The notes under the pieces: model-generated | The model's database searches: none | What the model saw: only the letters and a program-made list of their open reading frames with translations | What the model was told of the DNA's origin: nothing | Source: Betaproteobacteria bacterium RIFCSPLOWO2_12_FULL_62_58 | GTDB lineage: Bacteria > Pseudomonadota > Gammaproteobacteria > Burkholderiales > SG8-41 | Direction: 5' to 3' | DNA length: 64,000 nucleotides | NCBI GenBank assembly: GCA_001772005.1 | Contig: MERI01000241.1 | Location: 1-64,000 of the forward strand | Translations under genes and position numbers: made by a program | Shown: piece after piece, positions 49,728 through 57,239 of the stretch | How positions within the stretch are numbered: position 1 is the stretch's first letter | Layout of the letters: each line of letters opens with the position of its first letter

Positions 49728-50549
49728 ATGAAACTCGGGCTCAAGGTCGACGTCGTCACCCCGCGCGGCGCCCGGGAAGGCGTGCCGCGGCTGGTAGAGC
49801 TCCTCGCCAGGCACCGCGCGGGCGCGACCTTCTTCTTCACTTTAGGACGGGACCATCTGTTCGGGCAGACGTGGCTGCCGGGCAGCGACGTGGGCCGGCG
49901 CTGCGCGGATGAGATGCGCGCGGCACGCAGCGCCGGCTTCGAAGCCGGCATCCATGCGTTCGATGGTGCGCGCTGGCGGCGGGCCGCCCGCAGCGCGGGT
50001 GCTGTATGGACGTGGCGCGAGATGCAATCCGCATGCGAGCGTTTCCAGGAGATCTTCGGCGAGCCCGCTCTGACGCACGGCGCCGCCGACTGGCAGATGA
50101 ACCGGCACGCTTACCGGCTGACCCAGCGGTTGGGTTTCCGTTATTGTTCAGACACGCGCGGCGTATGCCCTTTCGTTCCGGTCTGCAACGCCGAGGTCAT
50201 CGCGTGTCCGCAATTGCCGACCACGCTTCCCGTCCTCGACGAACTGATCGGCTGCAACGGCGTCACAACCGATAACGTGGCGGATCATGTGCTGCGCCTG
50301 AGCGCGATGCCGCCGCCGGGCGGCCACGTCTACACGCTGCGCGCCGAGGTTGAAGGCATGAAGCTCGCTCCCGTGTTCCACAAGCTGCTCGTCGGCTGGC
50401 GCGCGCAGGGCTATGTCCCGGTGGCGCTGCGCGATCTCGCGGACGACATCAACGTGGCGCGATTGCCTCGTCACTGCGTAATCGACGGCAACATGCCCGG
50501 CCGTGCCCGCACCGTCGCGCGGCAAGGCAAGGAATTCCTGTCCTATTGA
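49728..50549 (+). CDS. ArnD-like polysaccharide deacetylase
   Basis: This 273-residue NodB-fold protein has LKVDVVTPRGAREGVPRLVELLARHRAGATFFFTLGRDHL, HAFDGARWR as the metal His/Asp region, LTHGAADWQMNRHAYRL, RYCSDTRGVCPFVP and GGHVYTLRAEVEG. These match ArnD, which deformylates undecaprenyl-linked formyl-aminoarabinose for lipid A modification. No other arn gene lies in the window, so it may act on another lipid-linked sugar. It is bounded by word-type repeats on both sides. Confidence 0.85.
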   Translation: MKLGLKVDVVTPRGAREGVPRLVELLARHRAGATFFFTLGRDHLFGQTWLPGSDVGRRCADEMRAARSAGFEAGIHAFDGARWRRAARSAGAVWTWREMQSACERFQEIFGEPALTHGAADWQMNRHAYRLTQRLGFRYCSDTRGVCPFVPVCNAEVIACPQLPTTLPVLDELIGCNGVTTDNVADHVLRLSAMPPPGGHVYTLRAEVEGMKLAPVFHKLLVGWRAQGYVPVALRDLADDINVARLPRHCVIDGNMPGRARTVARQGKEFLSY

Positions 50550-50584
50550 GTTTTGCATAAATGGATGACAATCCATTTGTGCCG

Positions 50585-50640
50585 CGAATCTCCCTTCGCC
50601 TCTCGGGAGAAGGGTCGGGGATGAGGGATGAGCATTGTCA
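50585..50640. repeat. Palindromic repeat of the CTCTCGGGAGAAGG type
   Basis: CTTCGCCTCTCGGGAGAAGG forms a short palindrome followed by GTCGGGGATGAGGG. The same words appear in reverse at 54940-54985. It is a dispersed repeat in front of the peroxiredoxin gene. Confidence 0.6.
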
Positions 50641-50740
50641 GGCATTTCTTCAATGCTCAGTTGCTTCCGACCCTTGCGTGCCGCTTTCATTTCAGTCAAG
50701 ATTGGCGGCAACAGATGAATATGAGGAATCAAGCGCCCGA

Positions 50741-51199
50741 ATGCTAGACCAACCTGCGCCAGATTTTGAAATCCCCGCAACCGGTGGCAAGACCTTCCGC
50801 CTCGCGAGCGCCAAAGGCAAATCCTTCGTCCTCTACTTCTACCCGAAAGACAACACCCCGGGCTGCACCACGGAAGGCCAGCAGTTTCGGGATCTCCACC
50901 CGCAATTCATCAAGCTCGGCTGCGGCATCTACGGTGTGTCGCGCGACAGCATGAAGTCGCACGAAAACTTCAAGGCCAGGATGAATTTTCCGTTTGACCT
51001 GCTGTCCGACGCCGACGAAACCGCGTGCAAGCTGTTCGACGTCATCAAGATGAAAAACATGTATGGCAAGAAGGTGCGCGGCATCGAGCGCAGCACCTTC
51101 GCGATCGACGCCCGGGGCGTGGTGCGCAAGGAATGGCGCGGCGTCAAGGTGCCGGGGCATGTCCAGGAGGTGCTCGAATTCGTAAAGACGCTCAAATGA
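50741..51199 (+). CDS. bcp: Peroxiredoxin Q / bacterioferritin comigratory protein
   Basis: This 152-residue thiol peroxidase has the active site NTPGCTTEGQQF with the peroxidatic Cys. The resolving Cys five residues on is absent (Gln-Gln), so it is a 1-Cys type or uses a different partner. FPFDLLSDADETACKLFDVI and RSTFAIDARGVVRKEW are family blocks. The ATG at 50741 opens MLDQPAPDFEIPATGG; the frame extends upstream only through repeat DNA. It detoxifies peroxides in the cytosol. Confidence 0.92.
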   Translation: MLDQPAPDFEIPATGGKTFRLASAKGKSFVLYFYPKDNTPGCTTEGQQFRDLHPQFIKLGCGIYGVSRDSMKSHENFKARMNFPFDLLSDADETACKLFDVIKMKNMYGKKVRGIERSTFAIDARGVVRKEWRGVKVPGHVQEVLEFVKTLK

Positions 51200-51201
51200 T
51201 C

Positions 51202-51297
51202 GGTGAGCAGTAAACAGTGAGCAGTGGGCGGATCAAAGGCATTTACTGCTTGCCACTCACCGCTTACCGCTTACCGCTCACCGCTTAAGGCTCACAA
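51202..51297. repeat. Degenerate-word hairpin (GTGAGCAGT/CCGCTTACC)
   Basis: GTGAGCAGTAAACAGTGAGCAGTGGGCGG faces ACTGCTTGCCACTCACCGCTTACCGC and two further TTACCGCT/TCACCGCT words. It fills the gap between bcp and phoH. Confidence 0.7.
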
Positions 51298-51300
51298 TTC

Positions 51301-52725
51301 ATGATGCATCGCAAACCCGCGTCGGTCGTCGCCCGTTTCCCCGCGCATACCAAGCTGTTCGTGCTCGACACCAACGTGCTGATGCACGATCCCACCAGTC
51401 TGTTCCGCTTCGAGGAACACGACATTTACATCCCGATGGCCACGCTTGAGGAACTCGACAACAACAAGAAAGGGGTTTCCGAAGTCGCGCGTAACGCCCG
51501 CCAGGCGAGCCGCTACCTCGATGAGCTGATCAGCCATGCCGAGTCGAGCATCGTCGACGGCATTGCGCTCGAGATTCACGGCGACAAGAGTGCCTCGGGG
51601 AGGCTGTTCCTGCAGACGGAGGCGATCAACGGCGATCTCCCGGCGCGGCTGGCGAGCGGCAAAGCCGACAATCAGATCATCGGCGTGGTCAAGCACCTGC
51701 AGGAGATCCATGCCAAGCGCGAGGTGATCCTGGTCAGCAAGGATATCAACATGCGCATCAAGGCGCGCGCGCTGGGGCTCGCCGCCGAAGACTATTTCAA
51801 CGACAAGGTGCTGGAGGATACCGACCTCCTCTACTCCGGCACGCGCGCGCTGCCCGCCGATTTTTGGGACAAGCACGGCCGGGAGATGGAATCCTGGCAG
51901 CAGGCCGGCCACACCTTCTACCGCGTAAGAGGGCCCCTGTGCTCGAGCCTCCTGGTCAATCAGTTCGTTTTCCTGGAAGACGACAAACCCTTCTACGCGC
52001 AGGTCAAGGAGATGAGCGGCAAGACCGCGATCCTCCAGACGCTCAAGGACTACACCCATCACCGCCACAACGTATGGGGCGTCACCGCGCGCAACCGCGA
52101 GCAGAACTTCGCGCTCAACATCCTGATGAATCCGGAAATCGATTTCGTCACCATGCTCGGACAGGCCGGCACCGGCAAGACGCTGCTCACGCTCGCCGCG
52201 GGACTCATGCAGACGCTCGAGCACAAGACCTATTCCGAGATCATCATGACCCGCGTCACGGTGCCGGTGGGCGAGGACATCGGGTTTTTGCCCGGCACCG
52301 AGGAGGAAAAGATGAACCCGTGGATGGGCGCGCTCGAGGACAATCTCGACGTGCTCAACAAAACCGACGACGAGGCCGGCGAATGGGGCCGCGCGGCGAC
52401 CCGGGATCTCATCCGCTCGCGCATCAAGGTCAAGTCGCTCAACTTCATGCGCGGCCGGACGTTCATCAACAAGTATCTCATCATCGACGAGGCGCAGAAC
52501 CTGACGCCGAAGCAGATGAAGACGCTGATCACGCGCGCCGGGCCCGGCACCAAGGTCGTGTGCCTCGGCAATATCGCGCAAATCGACACGCCTTACCTCA
52601 CCGAGGGCAGCTCCGGGCTGACCTATGTCGTGGACCGCATGAAAAGCTGGTCGCACAGCGGCCACGTGACGCTCGCCCGCGGCGAGCGTTCGCGCCTGGC
52701 GGATTACGCGGCCGAGGCTCTTTGA
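51301..52725 (+). CDS. PhoH-family ATPase with N-terminal PIN domain
   Basis: This 474-residue protein has an N-terminal PIN nuclease-like domain (FVLDTNVLMHDPTSLFRFEEHDIYIPMATLEELD, then VILVSKDINMRIKA) and a C-terminal PhoH ATPase (GQAGTGKTLLTLAAGL as Walker A, FINKYLIIDEAQNLTPKQMKTLITRAGPGTKVVCLGN as Walker B and sensor). This build is the YlaK/PhoH2 type, proposed to act as an RNA helicase with RNase activity. It lies alone between two word-type repeats. Confidence 0.93.
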   Translation: MMHRKPASVVARFPAHTKLFVLDTNVLMHDPTSLFRFEEHDIYIPMATLEELDNNKKGVSEVARNARQASRYLDELISHAESSIVDGIALEIHGDKSASGRLFLQTEAINGDLPARLASGKADNQIIGVVKHLQEIHAKREVILVSKDINMRIKARALGLAAEDYFNDKVLEDTDLLYSGTRALPADFWDKHGREMESWQQAGHTFYRVRGPLCSSLLVNQFVFLEDDKPFYAQVKEMSGKTAILQTLKDYTHHRHNVWGVTARNREQNFALNILMNPEIDFVTMLGQAGTGKTLLTLAAGLMQTLEHKTYSEIIMTRVTVPVGEDIGFLPGTEEEKMNPWMGALEDNLDVLNKTDDEAGEWGRAATRDLIRSRIKVKSLNFMRGRTFINKYLIIDEAQNLTPKQMKTLITRAGPGTKVVCLGNIAQIDTPYLTEGSSGLTYVVDRMKSWSHSGHVTLARGERSRLADYAAEAL

Positions 52726-52726
52726 G

Positions 52727-52808
52727 CCTGTTCCAGGTTCTGGGTTCCGGGTTCGGGGTTATTGAACCTTGAACTCGGAACCTTGAACTTTGAACCCTGA
52801 ACCTTGAA
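52727..52808. repeat. Degenerate-word hairpin (GGTTCTGGGTTCC / GAACCTTGAAC)
   Basis: Left arm words GTTCTGGGTTCCGGGTTCGGGGTT face four words of the AACCTTGAAC/AACCCTGAAC type. The arms are complementary around ATTG. It lies between the converging phoH and dnaB genes and may end both transcripts. Confidence 0.7.
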
Positions 52809-52822
52809 GGCGGAACGCCCCG

Positions 52823-54238
52823 CTAGAACCGGTCGCCGCCGGCGTAGTTCTCGAAGCGTGTGTGCTTGCCGAGGAAGGTGAGATTGACTTTGCCGATGGG
52901 GCCGTTACGCTGCTTGGCGATGATGAGCTCCGCGACGCCCTTGCTCGGCGTGTCCGGGTTGTAGACTTCGTCCCGGTAGATGAAGATAATCAGGTCCGCG
53001 TCCTGTTCTATCGCCCCGGATTCCCTGAGGTCCGACATCATCGGCCGCTTGTCGGTGCGCGACTCGACGCTGCGATTGAGCTGCGACAGCGCGACTACCG
53101 GCACCTTGAGCTCCTTGGCGAGCCCTTTGAGCGAGCGCGAAATCTCGGCGATCTCGGTTGCCCGATTCTCTTCCCGTCCGCCCCGGCTCGCCGACATGAG
53201 CTGCAGATAATCCACGACGATCAGGCTCAGGCCGCCGCCTTGCGCGCACTGCCGGTGCAGGCGCCGGGCGCGCGAGCGCACCTCGAGCGCGTTCAAGCCC
53301 GCGGCGTCATCGATGTAGATTTGCGCCTCGTTCAGCTTGCCGACGGCATCGACCAGGCGCGACCAGTCGTCTTCCTTGAAGGTGCCGGTTCTCAGTTCGT
53401 GCTGGTCGACGCGTCCGACCGAGCCCATCATCCGCATGGCAAGCTGTGCCCCGGACATTTCCATGCTGTACACGGCGGCCGCTTTTTTTTCCGCCAGCGC
53501 GACATGCTCGACGATGTTCATCGCGAGGGCCGTTTTCCCCATTGACGGTCGGGCCGCGATGATGATCAGCTCGCCCGGCTGCAGCCCCGAGGTCATGCGG
53601 TCAAGATCGACAAAACCTGTCGCCAGCCCGATAATGTCGTTCTTGTTCTCGCGGCTGTACAGCATGTCGATGCGCTCGACCGTTTCGGTGAGCAGCGGGT
53701 CGATCTTGACGAAGCCCTGCTGCGATTTGGCCCCGGCCTCGGCGATCTGGAACACTTTGGCCTCGGCGTCATCGATCAGCGCGCGCGCTTCCTTGCCCAG
53801 CGGATTGTACGCCGAGTCGGCGATCTCGGTGCCGACTGCGGCGAGGTTGCGCATGATCGAGCGCTCACGTACGATTTCGGCGTAGCGCCGGATGTTGGCT
53901 GCGCTCGGCGTGTTCAGCGCGAGCGAACCGATGTAGGCCTGGCCGCCGACATCGTTGAGCCTGCCGCTGCGATCGAGGCTCTCCGCCACTGTCAACGCAT
54001 CAGCCGGCTTGTTGTTCTCGATGAGCTGCGCGATGTGCTGGAAAATCGTCCGGTGGTCAGCGCGGTAGAAATCATTCTCGCCCACGACATCGGAAACGCG
54101 ATCCCACGCGCTGTTGTCGAGCAAGAGACCGCCAAGAACCGATTGTTCAGCTTCGATGGATTGCGGCGGGATCCGCGTTGCTTCGACTTGTGGGTCCTTG
54201 ATGAGCGGGGTGACGACTTGAGCCATTTGTCCTGCCAC
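52823..54238 (-). CDS. dnaB: Replicative DNA helicase
   Basis: This 471-residue helicase has the N-terminal domain (VLGGLLLDNSAWDRVSDVV), a linker and a RecA-type domain with Walker A ARPSMGKTALAMNI, Walker B LIVVDYLQLM and LSQLNRSVE / DKRPMMSDLRESGAIEQDADLI. It unwinds the replication fork. No intein is present. It follows the rpsF-priB-rpsR-rplI genes on the same strand but is separated from them by two terminator hairpins, so it probably has its own promoter. Confidence 0.97.
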   Translation of the reverse strand: MAGQMAQVVTPLIKDPQVEATRIPPQSIEAEQSVLGGLLLDNSAWDRVSDVVGENDFYRADHRTIFQHIAQLIENNKPADALTVAESLDRSGRLNDVGGQAYIGSLALNTPSAANIRRYAEIVRERSIMRNLAAVGTEIADSAYNPLGKEARALIDDAEAKVFQIAEAGAKSQQGFVKIDPLLTETVERIDMLYSRENKNDIIGLATGFVDLDRMTSGLQPGELIIIAARPSMGKTALAMNIVEHVALAEKKAAAVYSMEMSGAQLAMRMMGSVGRVDQHELRTGTFKEDDWSRLVDAVGKLNEAQIYIDDAAGLNALEVRSRARRLHRQCAQGGGLSLIVVDYLQLMSASRGGREENRATEIAEISRSLKGLAKELKVPVVALSQLNRSVESRTDKRPMMSDLRESGAIEQDADLIIFIYRDEVYNPDTPSKGVAELIIAKQRNGPIGKVNLTFLGKHTRFENYAGGDRF

Positions 54239-54274
54239 TTGAAGTTGTGCGAGCCCGTTTATTCCGAAGGTTGA

Positions 54275-54312
54275 TTTTTCGGCCTTTCGCGAGTACTGAA
54301 AGGCCGAAAAAA
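54275..54312. terminator. Palindrome upstream of dnaB
   Basis: TTTTTCGGCCTTTC and GAAAGGCCGAAAAA are exact complements around a nine-base loop. It lies 37 bp before dnaB and just past the stronger terminator at 54324, so it may be a second terminator or an attenuator. Confidence 0.65.
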
Positions 54313-54323
54313 TTAATTTACCG

Positions 54324-54353
54324 AAAAAAAAGGGCTGTCGCCAGCCCTTTTTT
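54324..54353 (-). terminator. Rho-independent terminator after rplI
   Basis: AAAAGGGCTG-GCGA-CAGCCCTTTT on the minus strand is followed by a run of T. It closes the ribosomal protein operon 32 bp after rplI and also works in the other direction. Confidence 0.88.
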
Positions 54354-54384
54354 GCGCTTTCGAAAAGCTGTTTCGAATTAGCGA

Positions 54385-54837
54385 CTAAGCCTGCTCGCCG
54401 AGCACCGACACGGTGATCGTGACCACCACGTCGGTATGCAGCGCGACCTTGAGCGGGTGATCGCCCACCACCTTGAGCGGGCCCTGCGGCATGCGAATCG
54501 CCGCTTTCGGTATTTCGAAACCCTGTTTCTCGAGCGTTTCCGAGATATCGAAATTGGTGACCGAGCCGAACAGCTTGCCGTCCACACCCGCTTTCTGCGT
54601 GATCTGGATCATCAATCCATCGAGCCTGGCGGCCTGTTCCTGCGCGGCAGAGAGTGCCTCACCCTGGGCTTTTTCAAGCTCGGCGCGGCGCTTCTCGAAT
54701 TCGGCGAGGTTTGCAGGCGTGGCGCGCCGCGCCTTGCCATGCGGGATCAGGAAGTTCCGCGCGAACCCTTCTTTCACCTTGACCACCTCGCCCAGCTGGC
54801 CGAGGTTCGCAACTTTTTCCAACAGAATTACTTGCAT
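54385..54837 (-). CDS. rplI: 50S ribosomal protein L9
   Basis: This 150-residue protein has the L9 opening [36 protein letters not shown], the long connecting helix and the C-terminal domain with [17 protein letters not shown]. It binds 23S rRNA. It is last in rpsF-priB-rpsR-rplI, but 212 bp of dispersed repeat lies between rpsR and rplI, wider than usual. A terminator follows. Confidence 0.97.
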   Translation of the reverse strand: MQVILLEKVANLGQLGEVVKVKEGFARNFLIPHGKARRATPANLAEFEKRRAELEKAQGEALSAAQEQAARLDGLMIQITQKAGVDGKLFGSVTNFDISETLEKQGFEIPKAAIRMPQGPLKVVGDHPLKVALHTDVVVTITVSVLGEQA

Positions 54838-54845
54838 ATTTCTGC

Positions 54846-55046
54846 TCCTAATTTTTCATCCCTTCCCCCCAGGGGGAAGGTTAGGATGGGGGTGGGGGTA
54901 GCTTGCCCACACAGTAACCCATCCCCACCCTAACCCTCCCGTTCCCTCATCCCCGACCCTTCTCCCGGAAGGAGAAGGGAGGCTCGAGCTTCCTCTCGCC
55001 CTCTGGGAGAGAGGTCAGGAGTGAGGGCTGGAAGGGGAGGGAATTA
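54846..55046. repeat. Dispersed repeat cluster between rpsR and rplI
   Basis: About 200 bp contain CCTTCCCCCAGGGGGAAGG, GGATGGGGGTGGGG, CCATCCCCACCC, CCCGACCCTTCTCCCGGAAGGAGAAGGG and CTCTGGGAGAGAGG, several mutually complementary. They make two or three nested hairpins. The CCCTCATCCCC/GGGAGAAGG words match the repeat at 50585. Such repeats are, from memory, common between proteobacterial genes. Confidence 0.7.
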
Positions 55047-55049
55047 TGT

Positions 55050-55352
55050 TCAGTGCAAATCGGTGTACGGCAGCAGCGCCAGAAAGCGCGCGCGCGCCAC
55101 CGCTATGGAGAGCTGGCGCTGGTAGCGCGACTTGGTGCCGGTGATGCGCGCCGGAATGATCTTGCCGTTCTCGTTGATGAAGTCCTTGAGGAGATTGACG
55201 TCCTTGTAATCGACTTCCTTGATGCCTTCAGCGGTGAAACGGCAGAACTTGCGGCGGCGGAACAACTGCCCACCCCGCGGGCCCTTCTTGTCCATACCTT
55301 TGCCTTTGCCCTTGCCCTTACCTTTGAATCTGCTCGATCCTAATCTTGGCAT
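55050..55352 (-). CDS. rpsR: 30S ribosomal protein S18
   Basis: This 100-residue protein carries the S18 core [51 protein letters not shown]. It has an extra basic N-terminus with five Lys-Gly pairs ([10 protein letters not shown]) before MDKKGPRG, which makes it longer than the usual 75-85 residues. The internal Met could be an alternative start. It binds S6 on the small subunit and lies four bases after priB. Confidence 0.95.
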   Translation of the reverse strand: MPRLGSSRFKGKGKGKGKGMDKKGPRGGQLFRRRKFCRFTAEGIKEVDYKDVNLLKDFINENGKIIPARITGTKSRYQRQLSIAVARARFLALLPYTDLH

Positions 55353-55356
55353 GATC

Positions 55357-55659
55357 TCATTCCTTTAACGTTTGTGCTTTCGTCACGTGCAATATGAGTT
55401 GCGCGCTCATGCGGTTCTTGCGGTTGAGAAATCCCTCGACGCTCACCGCGTGCCCCTGCCGCATGCGGGACATCGCCACCGCAACTTCGCCTACCGCCAT
55501 CCCGCTCATTTCACACTCCACCTGGCGCTTGTAGCCGGCCTCGAGCAGCCGCGATTTGTGCACCAGTCTGAAATTGACCAATGGGATTCCGGCGGGCGTG
55601 TGGCGCAGCGGTTCGATGTCGACGAGTTCGCCGCTCAATGCGACCGCATTGACTTCCAC
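55357..55659 (-). CDS. priB: Primosomal replication protein N
   Basis: This 100-residue OB-fold protein has [33 protein letters not shown] and [24 protein letters not shown], the PriB pattern related to single-strand binding protein. It helps PriA restart replication forks. Its position between rpsF and rpsR is typical of beta- and gammaproteobacteria. It starts directly at the rpsF stop. Confidence 0.95.
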   Translation of the reverse strand: MEVNAVALSGELVDIEPLRHTPAGIPLVNFRLVHKSRLLEAGYKRQVECEMSGMAVGEVAVAMSRMRQGHAVSVEGFLNRKNRMSAQLILHVTKAQTLKE

Positions 55660-56049
55660 TTAGGTCGCTGCCTCTTCGGTCGACGCCGCCTTGGCGGGCT
55701 CCTCGCCCGCCGTGCTGAGCGACTTCGACTTCTCTTCCTTCATCATTGGCGAGGGCGAAATGACGGGGCCGCTCATCTTGACCGTGAGGTGGCGCAGCAC
55801 CGCGTCGTTGAACTTGAATGCGTGCTCGAGTTCGTCGAGCGTCTCGCCGTCGCATTCGATGTTCATCAACACGTAATGCGCCTTGTGGACCTTCTGGATG
55901 GGATAGGTAAGCTGCCGGCGTCCCCAGTCTTCGAGGCGATGGATCTTGCCGCCCTTGCCGGTAACCATCTGGCGATAGCGCTCCACCATCGCGGGCACCT
56001 GCTCGCTCTGGTCCGGATGGACGATAAAAACGACTTCGTAATGTCGCAT
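55660..56049 (-). CDS. rpsF: 30S ribosomal protein S6
   Basis: This 129-residue protein has [52 protein letters not shown] and [13 protein letters not shown]. The C-terminal tail is acidic and Lys/Glu/Ala-rich, longer than in E. coli. It pairs with S18 on the platform of the 30S subunit. It is first in the operon; its leader (56050-56286) is described separately. Confidence 0.97.
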   Translation of the reverse strand: MRHYEVVFIVHPDQSEQVPAMVERYRQMVTGKGGKIHRLEDWGRRQLTYPIQKVHKAHYVLMNIECDGETLDELEHAFKFNDAVLRHLTVKMSGPVISPSPMMKEEKSKSLSTAGEEPAKAASTEEAAT

Positions 56050-56286
56050 TCAGTAGTCTCCTTATGGGTTAAGCCTCCCGTCATGCGAGAAACGGTGAGG
56101 CAAGGATCAAGGCCCGGGCTTGGCGAACCTCTGACAGGTTGTCGTGAGACACCGTGCCACGGACCGAAGGGGCGCATTATACCGGAAGTCGAAGGGATTT
56201 CAAGTGGTTAGAAACAGAAAACCGGGACACCCGGCGACCAACGGCGGGGGGGGGCGAACTCGACGTCGACGCCGATGAGCGGCGAT
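56050..56286 (-). other. rpsF leader / intergenic region
   Basis: This 237 bp region lies between rlmB and rpsF on the minus strand. It should hold the rlmB end and the rpsF promoter and leader. GC-rich stems such as CGGTGAGGC and GCCCGGGC are present, and an S6:S18-binding leader is known in some bacteria, but I cannot identify one here. A short G-run (eight G) lies at 56249-56256. Confidence 0.35.
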
Positions 56287-57027
56287 TCATCCCAACCGAC
56301 GCTGGCGGCGGGTCTCGGCCAGGCAGATGCCGGCGGACACGGAAACGTTGAGGCTTTCGACCGCTCCGAGCATCGGGATGCGCACCCGTTCGTCGCAATG
56401 CTCGCGTGTGAGCCGGCGCATGCCCTCGCCTTCCGCGCCCAGCACCCATGCCAGCGCGCCCTGGAGCTTCGCCGAGTAAAGATCTTGCTCACCTTTCTCA
56501 TCCGCGCCGATGAGCCAGATCTCGCGTTCCTTCAGCTCGCGCATGGTGCGCGCAAGATTGGTGACCGCAATATAGGGAACGGTCTCGGCGGCGCCGCTCG
56601 CGACCTTGGATACGGTGGCGTTGAGGCCGACGGCGCGATCCTTGGGCGCGATCACCGCGTGCACGCCCATCGCGTCCGCAACCCTGAGGCAAGCACCGAG
56701 ATTATGCGGGTCGGTTATGCCGTCGAGAATCAGCAGCAGCGCCGGCTCGATCAGACTGTCAAGCACGTCGTCGATGTGGGTCGGCAGTTGCGCCAGCTCG
56801 ACACGCGCCGCCACGCCTTGATGGCGCGCACCGCCGGTCATCCCATCGAGCCGTTTGTCATCGACCAGCATGACGCGGATGCCGTGGCTTTCGGCAAGCC
56901 CGACGAGATCCTGCGCCCGCCGGTCGCGGCGCCCGCTGTCGAGATATATCTCGTTCACCGCAGCCGCACCTTGGCGCAGGCGGCTCACCACCGCGTGGAA
57001 ACCGTAAATAATTCGTGTCTCTGCCAT
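56287..57027 (-). CDS. rlmB: 23S rRNA (guanosine-2'-O-)-methyltransferase
   Basis: This 246-residue SPOUT enzyme methylates G2251 of 23S rRNA. The N-terminal substrate-binding domain ([14 protein letters not shown]) is followed by the knotted domain with [51 protein letters not shown] and [16 protein letters not shown]. The start MAETRI at 57027 excludes a frame extension into the repeat upstream. It lies between rnr and rpsF, a common betaproteobacterial order. Confidence 0.95.
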   Translation of the reverse strand: MAETRIIYGFHAVVSRLRQGAAAVNEIYLDSGRRDRRAQDLVGLAESHGIRVMLVDDKRLDGMTGGARHQGVAARVELAQLPTHIDDVLDSLIEPALLLILDGITDPHNLGACLRVADAMGVHAVIAPKDRAVGLNATVSKVASGAAETVPYIAVTNLARTMRELKEREIWLIGADEKGEQDLYSAKLQGALAWVLGAEGEGMRRLTREHCDERVRIPMLGAVESLNVSVSAGICLAETRRQRRLG

Positions 57028-57044
57028 TTGAAAAACATAAAGAC

Positions 57045-57157
57045 GTAGGTCGGGGTACGCGCAGCGTTCCCCGACATCCACTTGGCCTGCCTGTGCGTGA
57101 CCGCACGCAGACAGGCGTCAGGTAGCCGCCGATGCGGCAACCTGACCTACACTTTCT
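57045..57157. repeat. Dispersed palindromic repeat, copy 2
   Basis: The sequence from GTAGGTCGGGGTACGC to GACCTACACTTTCT matches the copy at 31509, except for a roughly 30 bp insert that is itself a hairpin (GCCTGCCTGTGCGTG / CACGCAGACAGGC). It fills most of the gap between rlmB and rnr. Confidence 0.8.
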
Positions 57158-57239
57158 GAATTCATAGGGTTGGAGCGCCCATTCACGCCTGAAGAGATGC
57201 GCTTAACAAGGAAAACCGTGATCTTATAATTAATAGATT

